A stretch of 11,320 bases of DNA from JAVMKJ01 sp031732855 (GCA_031732855.1 JAVMKJ010000199.1:1-11320), one strand, 5' to 3'. Numbered from the stretch's first letter, positions 1 to 6,120 are shown. The notes: generated from the letters alone by a model not told the origin. Numbers and translations are program-made.

Positions 1-2
1 AG

Positions 3-83
3 CGGCGCTGGGGTCTATTGGGCATGTCCGCCAGCGCGGCGCGGTCGGTGGAAAAATCCGCATATTCGCATAACCGTATGTAA
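3..83 (+). CDS. possible 3' end of a gene entering from the left edge
   Basis: A plus-strand frame is open from the left edge to a TAA at 81-83 and reads, at its end, SAYSHNRM-stop. Only about 26 residues are visible and I recognise no family, so coding status is unproven. If it is real, this gene is convergent with the arsenic operon, and the hairpin at 211-231, which has a short T-run on the plus side, could terminate it. It could equally be a chance open frame in GC-rich DNA. Confidence 0.15.
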   Translation, partial: RRWGLLGMSASAARSVEKSAYSHNRM

Positions 84-210
84 AACGACTTAACAGCAAT
101 TGCAAGCGGGTATCGCGATCTCTTCCTGGCGGGTATCCCCATCATCGGGGATGCTCACAATGCGAAAAAGTCGCCACGGGAACGCCGTGCGCGCGGATCG
201 GCTAAAGTCG

Positions 211-235
211 GCGCCACCTGGATGGTGGCGCTTTA
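211..235. terminator. hairpin between arsC and the left-edge sequence, possibly a bidirectional terminator
   Basis: GCGCCACC (211-218) and GGTGGCGC (224-231) form a perfect 8-bp stem with a 5-nt loop, starting 12 nt beyond the arsC stop codon. On the plus strand it is followed by TTTAATT. On the minus strand, the direction of the ars operon, the next bases are CGACTTTA, so the U-tract is poor. It is the obvious candidate for the end of the ars transcript, but the weak U-tract keeps confidence moderate. Confidence 0.45.
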
Positions 236-243
236 ATTCGGGG

Positions 244-723
244 TTATGGCGGCAGTGCGCCGATGCGATCCAGTTCAGCTTTCAGTCGAGCGCGGTCGTT
301 TTGCAATTCGGCCAGCGGCAGGGCGAAGAACGCTTCGATGCGGGTGCGCAGCGTCCGATAGGCTTGCATGAAGGCCGCGTCGATTTCCGCGTCGGTGCCG
401 GCGGCGTGGGCCGGATCGTCCACGCCCCAGTGCGTTCGCAGCACCGGCCCCAGATACGCCGGGCAGGTTTCGCCCGCCGCGCTGGCGCAGACCGTGATCG
501 CGATGTCGGGCGTGACCGGCAGGTCGTCCCAGGACTTGCTGCGATAGCCCTCGGTCGAGATACCCTCGCGCGCGAGCAGGGCCAGCGAGCGCGGATGGAC
601 CTGGCCGGTCGGATGGCTCCCGGCGCTCATCGCGCTCCAGCCCGACGGCGCGAGGTGGTTGAAAGTGGCTTCGCCCAGGATCGAGCGGCAGGAATTACCG
701 GTACAGAGAAACAGAACGTTCAT
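244..723 (-). CDS. arsC: ArsC, arsenate reductase of the low-molecular-weight phosphatase type
   Basis: This 159-aa cytoplasmic protein should reduce arsenate to arsenite so that the Acr3 pump can expel it. It begins with the phosphatase loop CTGNSCRS (C-x5-R; nucleophile Cys7, Arg13). A Cys79-x7-Cys87 pair lies in VCASAAGETCP, and WGVDDP near residue 100 carries the likely general acid Asp103. This layout fits the LMW-PTP-fold ArsC family, in which a thiol cascade is regenerated by thioredoxin or by glutathione/glutaredoxin; the sequence does not decide which partner is used. It is the last gene of the operon, 54 nt after the DUF2703 gene. No clear Shine-Dalgarno precedes the ATG, but the start is fixed by the MNVLFLCTGN strand that opens this fold. 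A general tyrosine phosphatase is a less likely reading, given the operon and the extra cysteines. Confidence 0.93.
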   Translation of the reverse strand: MNVLFLCTGNSCRSILGEATFNHLAPSGWSAMSAGSHPTGQVHPRSLALLAREGISTEGYRSKSWDDLPVTPDIAITVCASAAGETCPAYLGPVLRTHWGVDDPAHAAGTDAEIDAAFMQAYRTLRTRIEAFFALPLAELQNDRARLKAELDRIGALPP

Positions 724-777
724 GAGTCAACTTTTCGGTTGGGGTTGGGAGACGGGGAATCGCGCTTGCGCGTTCCG

Positions 778-1161
778 CTAGCAACACCGGGCCACGGTAC
801 AGGCCGCCTGCCGGATCAGCGTCGCGGGAATGGCCTCGAAGGTGTGGCCCCCGACCGTAACGGTGCGGCAAAAGCTCGGTTGGCCGCACAGGTCGCTGCA
901 GGATGGACACTCGCTTTCCGACGCGACAGCGCCCGGTAGCGCCGATTCCAGCGGTACGCCGTCGAACAGAATGAGATTGGATTGGGATAACTGTTCGAGC
1001 GGCAGTTTCGTCTCGCGGTACGTGATCGTCACGCCGCGCGGCGCACATTCGGCGGCCAGTTGAGACACGACCTGTTGCAGCGACTGCAAGGTGTCGGAGC
1101 AGCGCAGACAGGTGCGCCCGTCTTTATCAAGATGACGCCATTCGATTTCGAACATGGTCAT
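778..1161 (-). CDS. DUF2703-like cysteine-rich protein of the arsenic operon
   Basis: This 127-aa protein resembles the DUF2703 family, which has no established biochemical role. It contains ten cysteines: a CLRC pair at 18-21 at the start of a predicted helix, Cys39, CPSC at 85-88, Cys92, Cys98, Cys121 and a terminal Cys126-Cys127. The order strand (MFEIEW), CxxC, helix, strand (VTITYRE), helix and strand (NLILFDGVPLE) suggests a thioredoxin-like or glutaredoxin-like fold; that is my inference. No signal peptide or membrane segment is visible, so it is probably cytoplasmic. It lies between acr3 (26-nt gap) and arsC (54-nt gap). A GGAG at 1172-1169, 7 nt before the ATG at 1161, supports this start over the internal ATG at 1155. 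Likely roles are a redox partner for ArsC or an arsenite-binding carrier, but neither is shown. Confidence 0.85.
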   Translation of the reverse strand: MTMFEIEWRHLDKDGRTCLRCSDTLQSLQQVVSQLAAECAPRGVTITYRETKLPLEQLSQSNLILFDGVPLESALPGAVASESECPSCSDLCGQPSFCRTVTVGGHTFEAIPATLIRQAACTVARCC

Positions 1162-1187
1162 GGAAGTTCTCCGAAAATTTAATGGAT

Positions 1188-2276
1188 TCAGGTCGCCAGG
1201 ACATTGGGCCCTTGCTCGTACCAGTCACGACTGCGATTGACGATGCCGGCCACCACCAGCATCACCGGCACTTCGATCAACACGCCGACCACGGTCGCCA
1301 GCGCCGCCCCCGACTCGAAGCCGAACAGCGCGATCGCCGCCGCCACCGCCAGCTCGAAGAAATTGCTGGCACCGATCAGGGCCGAGGGGCCGGCCACGCA
1401 GTGCGGCGACCCGACCTTGCGGTTGAGCCAGTAAGCCAGCCCGGCGTTGAAAAAGACCTGAAACAGGATCGGAACCGCCAGCAGCAGGATCACCAGCGGC
1501 TGTTTGACGATCTGTTCGCCCTGGAAGCCGAACAGCAGCACCAGCGTGGTCAGCAGAGCGATCAAGGACAACGGGCCGAGTTTTTCCAGCAACCGTGCCA
1601 GCCCGGCCGTGCCCTGCCGACTCAGCACCGCGCCCCGCACCGCCTGAGCGATGATCAAGGGAATCACGATGTACAGCACCACCGACAGGAACAGAGTTTC
1701 CCACGGCACGGTGATCGAAGTCAGCCCCAGCAGCAGGCCGACGATGGGACCGAAGGCGAACACCATGATGACGTCGTTCAGTGCTACCTGGCTCAGGGTG
1801 AAATGTGGTTCGCCCTTGGTCAGGTTGCTCCACACGAACACCATCGCGGTACAGGGCGCGGCGGCCAGCAGGATCAGCCCGGCGATGTAGGACTCGATCT
1901 GCTCCGCCGGCAGCAGCGGCGCGAACAGTCCGCCGACGAACAACCAGCCGAGCAGCGCCATCGAGAACGGCTTGATGCCCCAGTTGATCAGCAGGGTGAG
2001 GCCGATGCCGCGCCAGTACTGGCCGACCTCGCGCAGCGCGGCGAAGTCGATCTTGACCAGCATTGGAACGATCATCAGCCAGATCAGCACCGCCACCGGC
2101 AGGTTGACCTGGGCGATTTCCAGCCTGCCAATGGTCTGGAACAGACCGGGCAAAAAATGCCCCAGCACGATGCCGGCCACGATGCACAGCGCCACCCACA
2201 GCGTCAGGTAGCGCTCGAAAAATCCCAGATGCATGCCCTCCGCCTGTCGGGCGGTGACGTCGCAGGCCGCGCTCAT
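1188..2276 (-). CDS. acr3: Acr3-family arsenite efflux permease
   Basis: This 362-aa inner-membrane protein should export As(OH)3/arsenite using the proton-motive force. It has about ten hydrophobic segments, beginning with one at residues 24-48. Two signatures of the Acr3 (BART superfamily) pump are visible: AAPCTAMVFVWS with Cys142, and NFFELAVAAAIALFG with Glu308, matching the cysteine and glutamate known to be needed in characterised Acr3 proteins. It is not the unrelated ArsB family. The frame stays open upstream to 2726, but that extension lies over arsR. The true start is the ATG at 2276, which overlaps the arsR stop as ATGA and has a strong GGAGG at 2288-2284 with 7-nt spacing. The product should therefore be translationally coupled to the repressor. 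Some databases call this gene arsB. Confidence 0.96.
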   Translation of the reverse strand: MSAACDVTARQAEGMHLGFFERYLTLWVALCIVAGIVLGHFLPGLFQTIGRLEIAQVNLPVAVLIWLMIVPMLVKIDFAALREVGQYWRGIGLTLLINWGIKPFSMALLGWLFVGGLFAPLLPAEQIESYIAGLILLAAAPCTAMVFVWSNLTKGEPHFTLSQVALNDVIMVFAFGPIVGLLLGLTSITVPWETLFLSVVLYIVIPLIIAQAVRGAVLSRQGTAGLARLLEKLGPLSLIALLTTLVLLFGFQGEQIVKQPLVILLLAVPILFQVFFNAGLAYWLNRKVGSPHCVAGPSALIGASNFFELAVAAAIALFGFESGAALATVVGVLIEVPVMLVVAGIVNRSRDWYEQGPNVLAT

Positions 2277-2635
2277 GAGTGATCCTCCAACTTGTTCTTT
2301 CCGATAGGCTTCCGGGTAAGGGTTTGCATGGGGATGAAGGCCGTCGCGTCGAACGTGGGCAGGTTGCAGCAATGCTCGGTCAAATACGCCATCAGTTCGA
2401 CGATCGCGTCGCAACGGGCCTGATAGATCAACTGCCGTCCCTCGCGCCGGCAATCGAGCAGACCGGCCTGCTGCAAGGTTTTCAAATGGAACGACAGCGT
2501 CGCCAGCGGCAGGCCGAAACGTTCGCCCACCTGGCCGGCGGGCTGCGGTCCCGTCTGAGCCAGATGACGGAAAATATGCAGGCGGGTTTCCTGCGCCAGC
2601 GCGCTCAATAGGGCAATCGCGGTTGATGTTTCCAT
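2273..2635 (-). CDS. arsR: ArsR-family metalloregulatory repressor
   Basis: This 120-aa winged-helix protein should bind the operon promoter and release it when As(III) binds. The DNA-binding part covers roughly residues 5-75, with the recognition region LPLATLSFHLKTLQQAGLL and a wing around RREGRQLIY. The R773-type ELCVCDL sensor motif is absent from the DNA-binding helices. Instead an adjacent Cys89-Cys90 pair lies in the C-terminal helix (LTEHCC), with Cys62 and Cys75 elsewhere, which resembles the C-terminal As(III) site of Acidithiobacillus-type ArsR. The usual third ligand just downstream of the pair is not seen. It is the first gene of the operon and its TGA overlaps the acr3 start. 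An in-frame stop a few codons upstream rules out a longer form. Its ATG is the only plausible start and has no Shine-Dalgarno. Confidence 0.95.
   Translation of the reverse strand: METSTAIALLSALAQETRLHIFRHLAQTGPQPAGQVGERFGLPLATLSFHLKTLQQAGLLDCRREGRQLIYQARCDAIVELMAYLTEHCCNLPTFDATAFIPMQTLTRKPIGKNKLEDHS
2284..2288 (-). promoter_or_regulatory. ribosome binding site of acr3
   Basis: GGAGG lies inside the 3' end of arsR, 7 nt before the ATG at 2276. It settles the acr3 start against the much longer open frame and allows re-initiation at the ATGA overlap. Confidence 0.8.
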
Positions 2636-2637
2636 AG

Positions 2638-2653
2638 TTCCAAATATATCGAA
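2638..2653. promoter_or_regulatory. candidate ArsR operator overlapping the -10 box
   Basis: TTCCAAATATATCGAA is an imperfect 16-bp inverted repeat with 6 of 8 position pairs complementary. It covers the proposed -10 box and reaches to within 2 nt of the arsR ATG. ArsR-type repressors commonly bind AT-rich dyads with TTC/GAA ends at such a place, where they block RNA polymerase. The assignment rests on position and symmetry. Confidence 0.45.
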
Positions 2654-2671
2654 ATGTTAAAGCGAATACAA
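2643..2671 (-). promoter_or_regulatory. sigma70-type promoter of the ars operon, probably giving a leaderless mRNA
   Basis: On the minus strand, TTGTAT (2671-2666) and TATATT (2648-2643) are separated by exactly 17 nt. They match the -35 consensus at 4 of 6 and the -10 consensus at 5 of 6 positions. Only 7 nt separate the -10 box from the A of the arsR ATG, so transcription should begin at or within one or two bases of the start codon. This agrees with the missing Shine-Dalgarno. I infer this from spacing only; no start site is measured. Confidence 0.6.
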
Positions 2672-2772
2672 GAGCGATCCGAGCGCGATTATGGTTTACC
2701 GGCGGTGAGCGGGTCGCCGGCAACATGCGGCGGATCGCGGCAATCCAGCCTGTATGAGCAGGGATATCGCAG

Positions 2773-2803
2773 AAAAATCTCCCTCTCCCCTTGGGAGAGA
2801 GGG
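2773..2803 (-). terminator. intrinsic terminator of aroG
   Basis: Reading the minus strand after the aroG stop, a stem of CTCTCCC with GGGAGAG (2799-2793 with 2789-2783, 3-nt loop), extended outward past one mismatch, is followed by GAGATTTTTCT. The U-run is at 2777-2773. This is a good rho-independent terminator about 30 nt beyond aroG, and it separates aroG from the ars promoter. Confidence 0.7.
2779..2803. repeat. CCCTCTCC/GGAGAGGG palindromic repeat, copy 1
   Basis: The sequence CTCCCTCTCCCC, a short loop and GGGAGAGAGGG match the core of a palindromic repeat that I know as dispersed in many GC-rich gammaproteobacterial genomes. A second copy lies at 11107-11147 in this window. This copy lacks the TTGGGG-GTGAGG tail seen in copy 2. 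It doubles as the aroG terminator stem. Confidence 0.6.
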
Positions 2804-2832
2804 TCGATATCGGATAACCGGCTGATCGGATC

Positions 2833-3900
2833 TCAGGTCGCCAGCCGCCCCGGCAGGACGCCTTTCAGCTTGGCGTGAGTCTCGCGCAGCATCTTTTCGG
2901 TGGTCGGCCAGTCCACGCAGGCGTCGGTGATCGACACACCGTACTTGAGCTGGCCGCGGTCGGCCGGGATGGACTGGTTGCCCCAGCCGATGTTGCTCTC
3001 GACCATCAGCCCGACGATGGACTGGTTGCCTTCCATGACCTGATGCACGCAGTCCCGCATGACCAGCGGCTGCATGGCCGGATCCTTAAAGGAATTGGCG
3101 TGGCTGCAATCCACCACGATGTTGACCGGCAGCTTCTTTTCGCGCAGCGCTTTCTCGCACAGGGCGATGGACACCGAGTCGTAGTTGGGCCGGTCGCCGC
3201 CGCGCAGCACCACATGCCCGTAGCGGTTGCCCAGGGTGCGGATCACCGCCGACTGGCCGAACGGGTTGATGCCGAGGAAACTGTGCGGGCGGGCGGCCGA
3301 TTGCAGGGCATTGATCGCCACTTCCAGGCTGCCGTTGGTGCCGTTCTTGAAGCCGACCGGCATCGACAGGCCGCTGGCGATCTCGCGGTGGGTTTGCGAT
3401 TCGGTGGTGCGGGCGCCGATCGCAGTCCAGGCGATCAGATCGGAAATGTATTGCGGGATGATCGGGTCGAGCGCCTCGGTGCCGGCCGGCAGCCCCATTT
3501 CCGCCAGATCCAGCAGCAGGCGGCGGGCGATCTCCAATCCTTCGTCGATGCGGAAGGTGTCATCCATGCGCGGGTCGTTGATCAGGCCCTTCCAGCCGAC
3601 CGTGGTGCGCGGCTTTTCGAAGTACACCCGCATGATGACGAACAGGGTATCCTGGACTTCGTCGGCCAGCGTCTTCAGCCGCCGCGCGTAGTCGAGGGCC
3701 GCCTCCACATCGTGAATGGAGCAGGGGCCGACCACCACGAACAGCCGGGGATCCTGGCGGTCGAGGATGCGCTGGACCGTCTCCCGGCCCTGGAACACGG
3801 TGTCCCCCGCCGCTTCGCTGAGCGGCAGGCGTTGCTTGATCTCCTCCGGGGTGGGCAGAACTTGCAGGGCGGCGACGTTGATATTGTAAAGATTTTGCAT
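2833..3900 (-). CDS. aroG: class I DAHP synthase (3-deoxy-7-phosphoheptulonate synthase)
   Basis: This 355-aa cytoplasmic enzyme condenses phosphoenolpyruvate with erythrose 4-phosphate to DAHP, the first step towards chorismate and the aromatic amino acids. It has the usual length for the AroF/AroG/AroH family. The metal ligands are visible as Cys60 (GPCSIHD), His267 (DCSHANS), Glu301 (VESN) and Asp326 (ITDACVDW). The PEP and sugar-phosphate motifs KPRTTVGWKG, GFKNGT and LRGGDRPNY are present. The feedback type (Phe, Tyr or Trp) cannot be read safely, so the symbol aroG is used for the family. No strong Shine-Dalgarno precedes the ATG, but MQNLYNINV is a typical start. It is followed by its own terminator and lies 126 nt downstream of the HAD phosphatase gene, so it may have its own promoter. 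Confidence 0.95.
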   Translation of the reverse strand: MQNLYNINVAALQVLPTPEEIKQRLPLSEAAGDTVFQGRETVQRILDRQDPRLFVVVGPCSIHDVEAALDYARRLKTLADEVQDTLFVIMRVYFEKPRTTVGWKGLINDPRMDDTFRIDEGLEIARRLLLDLAEMGLPAGTEALDPIIPQYISDLIAWTAIGARTTESQTHREIASGLSMPVGFKNGTNGSLEVAINALQSAARPHSFLGINPFGQSAVIRTLGNRYGHVVLRGGDRPNYDSVSIALCEKALREKKLPVNIVVDCSHANSFKDPAMQPLVMRDCVHQVMEGNQSIVGLMVESNIGWGNQSIPADRGQLKYGVSITDACVDWPTTEKMLRETHAKLKGVLPGRLAT

Positions 3901-3952
3901 GGGCGTGGAATCGGGAGCTAGTGAGTGGAATATTTGAGTTTGGCGCTCGGGT

Positions 3953-3982
3953 TTTTTAGCCCAGCCGGCGCGGGCTCGTCAA
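3953..3982 (-). promoter_or_regulatory. candidate promoter of aroG
   Basis: TTGACG (3982-3977, 5 of 6 to the -35 consensus) is followed after 18 nt by TAAAAA (3958-3953, 4 of 6 to the -10 consensus). It would give a leader of about 45 nt before the ATG at 3900. The 126-nt gap to the upstream gene leaves room for it. It is a consensus match only, and no TrpR- or TyrR-like operator is evident. Confidence 0.35.
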
Positions 3983-4026
3983 GCTGGAGCGCGATCCGTC
4001 GGCGCGATCCGCGACCGTTCCGGCCC

Positions 4027-4683
4027 TCAATCCCGCAGGCTGATGATCGGCCAGCCGCATTCCCGGGCGTGTTGGGCCAAAGCGGTGTCGGGGTCCACCG
4101 CCACCGGATGGGTGACGCGGCCGAGCAACGGCAGATCGTTGTGGGAATCGCTATAGAACCAACTGTCGGCGAGATCGTGGCCGGTTTCCTCCAGCCACTG
4201 GTCCAGCCGTTCCACCTTGCCGTGCTGGAAACAGGGGATGCCAGCCGGGCGCCCGGTATAGCGGCCATCGGCGAATTCCGGCTCGGTCGCCAGCAGCTGC
4301 GATACGCCGAGCCGTTCGGCGATGGGCGCGGTGATGAAGCGGTTGGTGGCGGTGATGATCAACAGCGTGTCGCCATCGGTCCGATGCCTTTCCAGCAGCT
4401 CCACCGCCTTGGGCAGCAGGATCGGCTGGATCTTCTCTTCGAGAAACCGTTCCCGCCAAGCCAGCAGCTCGGCCAGCGAATGTTCGGTCAGCGGCCGCAG
4501 CGCGAACGCCAGAAATTCGTGGATATCCAGCGTGCCGGCCCGGTACTCGTCGTAAAAACGCTGGTTTTCGCGCTCGTAGGCCTCGCCGTCGACCAGGCCC
4601 CGCTCGACCAGGAATCGGCCCCATAGATAGTCGCTGTCGCCACCCAGCAGAGTGTTGTCGAGATCGAAAATCGCCAGGGTCAT
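4027..4683 (-). CDS. HAD-superfamily subfamily IB phosphatase (SerB-like)
   Basis: This 218-aa soluble protein is a phosphomonoesterase of the HAD-IB group. Motif I is FDLDNTLL (nucleophile Asp7, acid/base Asp9), motif II is LIITATN (Thr111), motif III is Lys156 (HGKVERL) and motif IV is SDSHNDLPLL (Asp179, Asp183). A cap domain lies between motifs I and II (about residues 15-90). Relatives include phosphoserine phosphatase and pseudomonad proteins that I recall being linked to histidinol-phosphate hydrolysis; the substrate cannot be read here. The frame begins one codon earlier with GTG at 4686, but the ATG at 4683 gives the normal N-terminus. It lies 33 nt after fis and may be cotranscribed with dusB-fis. 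In pseudomonads purH follows fis at this position. Confidence 0.88.
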   Translation of the reverse strand: MTLAIFDLDNTLLGGDSDYLWGRFLVERGLVDGEAYERENQRFYDEYRAGTLDIHEFLAFALRPLTEHSLAELLAWRERFLEEKIQPILLPKAVELLERHRTDGDTLLIITATNRFITAPIAERLGVSQLLATEPEFADGRYTGRPAGIPCFQHGKVERLDQWLEETGHDLADSWFYSDSHNDLPLLGRVTHPVAVDPDTALAQHARECGWPIISLRD

Positions 4684-4716
4684 CACCGATCTGTTCGCAG
4701 GTGGGGAAGTGTTGGT

Positions 4717-4992
4717 TCAGTCGCCATCGAGATCGTGCTGCCGGAGTTTTTTGCGCAGCGTGCCGCGGTTGATGCCGAGGATGGCGGACGCCTTGGTTTG
4801 ATTGCCCCGCGTGATTTGCATCACGATTTCCAGCAACGGCTGTTCGACTTCTCGCAAGACCAGATCGTACAAATTGCTGGGGGTCTGGCCGCCCAGGTTG
4901 TGGAAATAGATGCGCAGAGCCTCGTACACATGATGGCGCAGCGGAGTCGCGGGCAGCAGGTCGACCGGGGGTTCGGGGGGGTGAATGCTCAT
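4717..4992 (-). CDS. fis: Fis-family nucleoid-associated DNA-binding protein
   Basis: This 91-aa protein, close to the 98 aa of E. coli Fis, should act as a dimer that bends DNA, organises the nucleoid and activates growth-linked promoters. The C-terminal helix-turn-helix is clear at residues 63-87 (NQTKASAILGINRGTLRKKL), and the dimerisation helices lie at about 38-60. The N-terminal 15 residues are proline-rich and differ from E. coli. Its ATG overlaps the dusB stop as ATGA, so the two are translationally coupled, the classic dusB-fis arrangement. NtrC-type regulators also end in a Fis domain, but the short length and the neighbour settle the call. Confidence 0.94.
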   Translation of the reverse strand: MSIHPPEPPVDLLPATPLRHHVYEALRIYFHNLGGQTPSNLYDLVLREVEQPLLEIVMQITRGNQTKASAILGINRGTLRKKLRQHDLDGD

Positions 4993-5975
4993 GCGGCCAA
5001 ACGCTCCTCATTCGCCAGACGCTCGAAGAAATCGCGGGTCAGCGCGAGTTGCTCGCGGCCCTGTTCGGCACGGTTGACCCGCGCCCGAAACGCGGCGCCA
5101 TCGCGCCAGGGCTGGCTGTACCAGGCCAGGTGCTTGCGGGCGATGCGGACGCCGGCGGTTTCGCCATAAAACGCGTGGAGGCTTTCCAGGTGCTCCAGAA
5201 CCCATCGGCCGATTTCTCTCGCCGCCGGCGGCGCCGGGCGGTCGCCGGCCATTAAATAATGGGCGATCTCGTGGAAGATCCAGGGTCGGCCTCGGGCGGC
5301 GCGGCCGATCATCACCGCGTCCGCGCCGGTGTCGTCCAGCACCCGGCGGGCCTTCGCGGGGCTGTCGATATCGCCGTTGGCGATGACCGGAATGTCCACT
5401 CCCTGCCTGATGGCGCGGATGGTGGCGTAATCCACCGGCCCGCCGTAGCCGCATGCACGGGTTCGGCCGTGCACGGCCAGCGCCCGGACGCCGGCCTGTT
5501 CGGCGATGCGGGCAATGGCAACGCCGTTGCGGTGACTCAAGTCCCAACCGGTGCGAATTTTCAGGGTGACCGGGACCGGAACCGCTCCGACCACCGCCTC
5601 CAGGATACGCCCGACCAGGATTTCATCCCGCAACAGCGCCGCGCCGGCCAGGGCACCGCAGACCTTTTTGGCCGGACAGCCCATGTTGATGTCGATGATC
5701 TGGGCGCCGCGCTCGACGTTCAGGCGAGCGGCCTCGGCCATGGCGCGCGGGTCGGCGCCGAGGATCTGTACGCTGCGCGGTTCGGGCTCGCCGGCATGAT
5801 CCAGCCGCAGCCGGGTCTTGCGGCTGTCCCAGAGCCGGACATCGGCGCTGACCATTTCCGAAACCGCCAGCCCCGCGCCCAACCGCCGGCACAACCGGCG
5901 AAACGGCCGGTCGCTGACACCGGCCATCGGCGCCAGAAACGCAGGCGGAAAAAGGGAGTAGGGGCCGATCTGCAT
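4989..5975 (-). CDS. dusB: tRNA-dihydrouridine synthase B
   Basis: This 328-aa flavoenzyme reduces uridine to dihydrouridine in the tRNA D-loop using FMN and NADPH. The N-terminal TIM barrel has APMAGVSDRPFR (residues 15-26), the catalytic Cys100 in DINMGCPAKK, LKIRTGW, HGRTRAC around His169, VIANGDI and MIGRAARGRPW for FMN and phosphate binding. A helical C-terminal domain follows. The frame extends upstream to a TTG at 6026, but E. coli DusB begins MRIGQYQL, and MQIGPYSL here starts at the ATG at 5975. A candidate promoter also overlaps the extension. The ribosome binding site is weak. The gene is first of the dusB-fis pair (4-nt overlap). Confidence 0.95.
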   Translation of the reverse strand: MQIGPYSLFPPAFLAPMAGVSDRPFRRLCRRLGAGLAVSEMVSADVRLWDSRKTRLRLDHAGEPEPRSVQILGADPRAMAEAARLNVERGAQIIDINMGCPAKKVCGALAGAALLRDEILVGRILEAVVGAVPVPVTLKIRTGWDLSHRNGVAIARIAEQAGVRALAVHGRTRACGYGGPVDYATIRAIRQGVDIPVIANGDIDSPAKARRVLDDTGADAVMIGRAARGRPWIFHEIAHYLMAGDRPAPPAAREIGRWVLEHLESLHAFYGETAGVRIARKHLAWYSQPWRDGAAFRARVNRAEQGREQLALTRDFFERLANEERLAA

Positions 5976-6006
5976 GGAATGGATTTGCGCGGGGAAAGGA
6001 TTACTT

Positions 6007-6035
6007 ATCATACTGGAATGCGTCAAGAGGATGAA
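6007..6035 (-). promoter_or_regulatory. candidate promoter of dusB-fis
   Basis: TATGAT (6012-6007) matches the -10 consensus at 5 of 6 positions and lies 17 nt after TTCATC (6035-6030), a weak -35. The transcript would start near 6000 and have a leader of about 25 nt. Placement inside the extended open frame supports the shorter dusB start. Confidence 0.35.
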
Positions 6036-6102
6036 GCACCATATGGCGGCAATTTACTGAACATTGATTTATAAGGATTTTTTTGTATAAATAGAGTTAC
6101 TG

Positions 6103-6120
6103 TTGAAAAATATTCTTCAA
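6103..6120. repeat. 18-bp imperfect palindrome in the AT-rich island
   Basis: TTGAAAAATATTCTTCAA has 8 of 9 position pairs complementary. It lies about 130 nt upstream of the dusB ATG. It could be a protein-binding dyad or the remnant of a mobile or dispersed element. It is 18 bp long and so does not match the 15-bp Fis core (G and C ends at fixed spacing). Confidence 0.45.

Noticed and set aside
135..152. ATCCCC-ATCATC-GGGGAT hairpin
   Set aside because: The 6-bp stem has no U-tract and no gene context; it could easily arise by chance.
100..939. Long plus-strand open frame of 279 aa
   Set aside because: It is antisense to arsC and the DUF2703 gene, has a biased composition rich in Arg, Gly and Ala, and matches no family I know.
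1182..2282. Plus-strand frame of 366 aa rich in Gln, His, Asp and Arg
   Set aside because: It is the mirror of acr3; the low-complexity composition is typical of antisense frames over membrane-protein genes in GC-rich DNA.
2277..2726. N-terminal extension of acr3 up to 2726
   Set aside because: It runs through the whole arsR gene in another frame; the ATG at 2276 has a strong ribosome site and the normal Acr3 N-terminus.
3951..3980. GGGTTTTTTAGCCC and nearby GC-rich arms as a terminator after the HAD gene
   Set aside because: The T-run lies on the wrong side of the AGCCC/GGGCT stem for either strand, and the same bases are better explained as part of the aroG promoter.
5976..6026. 17-residue N-terminal extension of dusB from a TTG
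   Set aside because: DusB homologues start at the M(Q/R)IG motif, and the extension overlaps the best promoter candidate.
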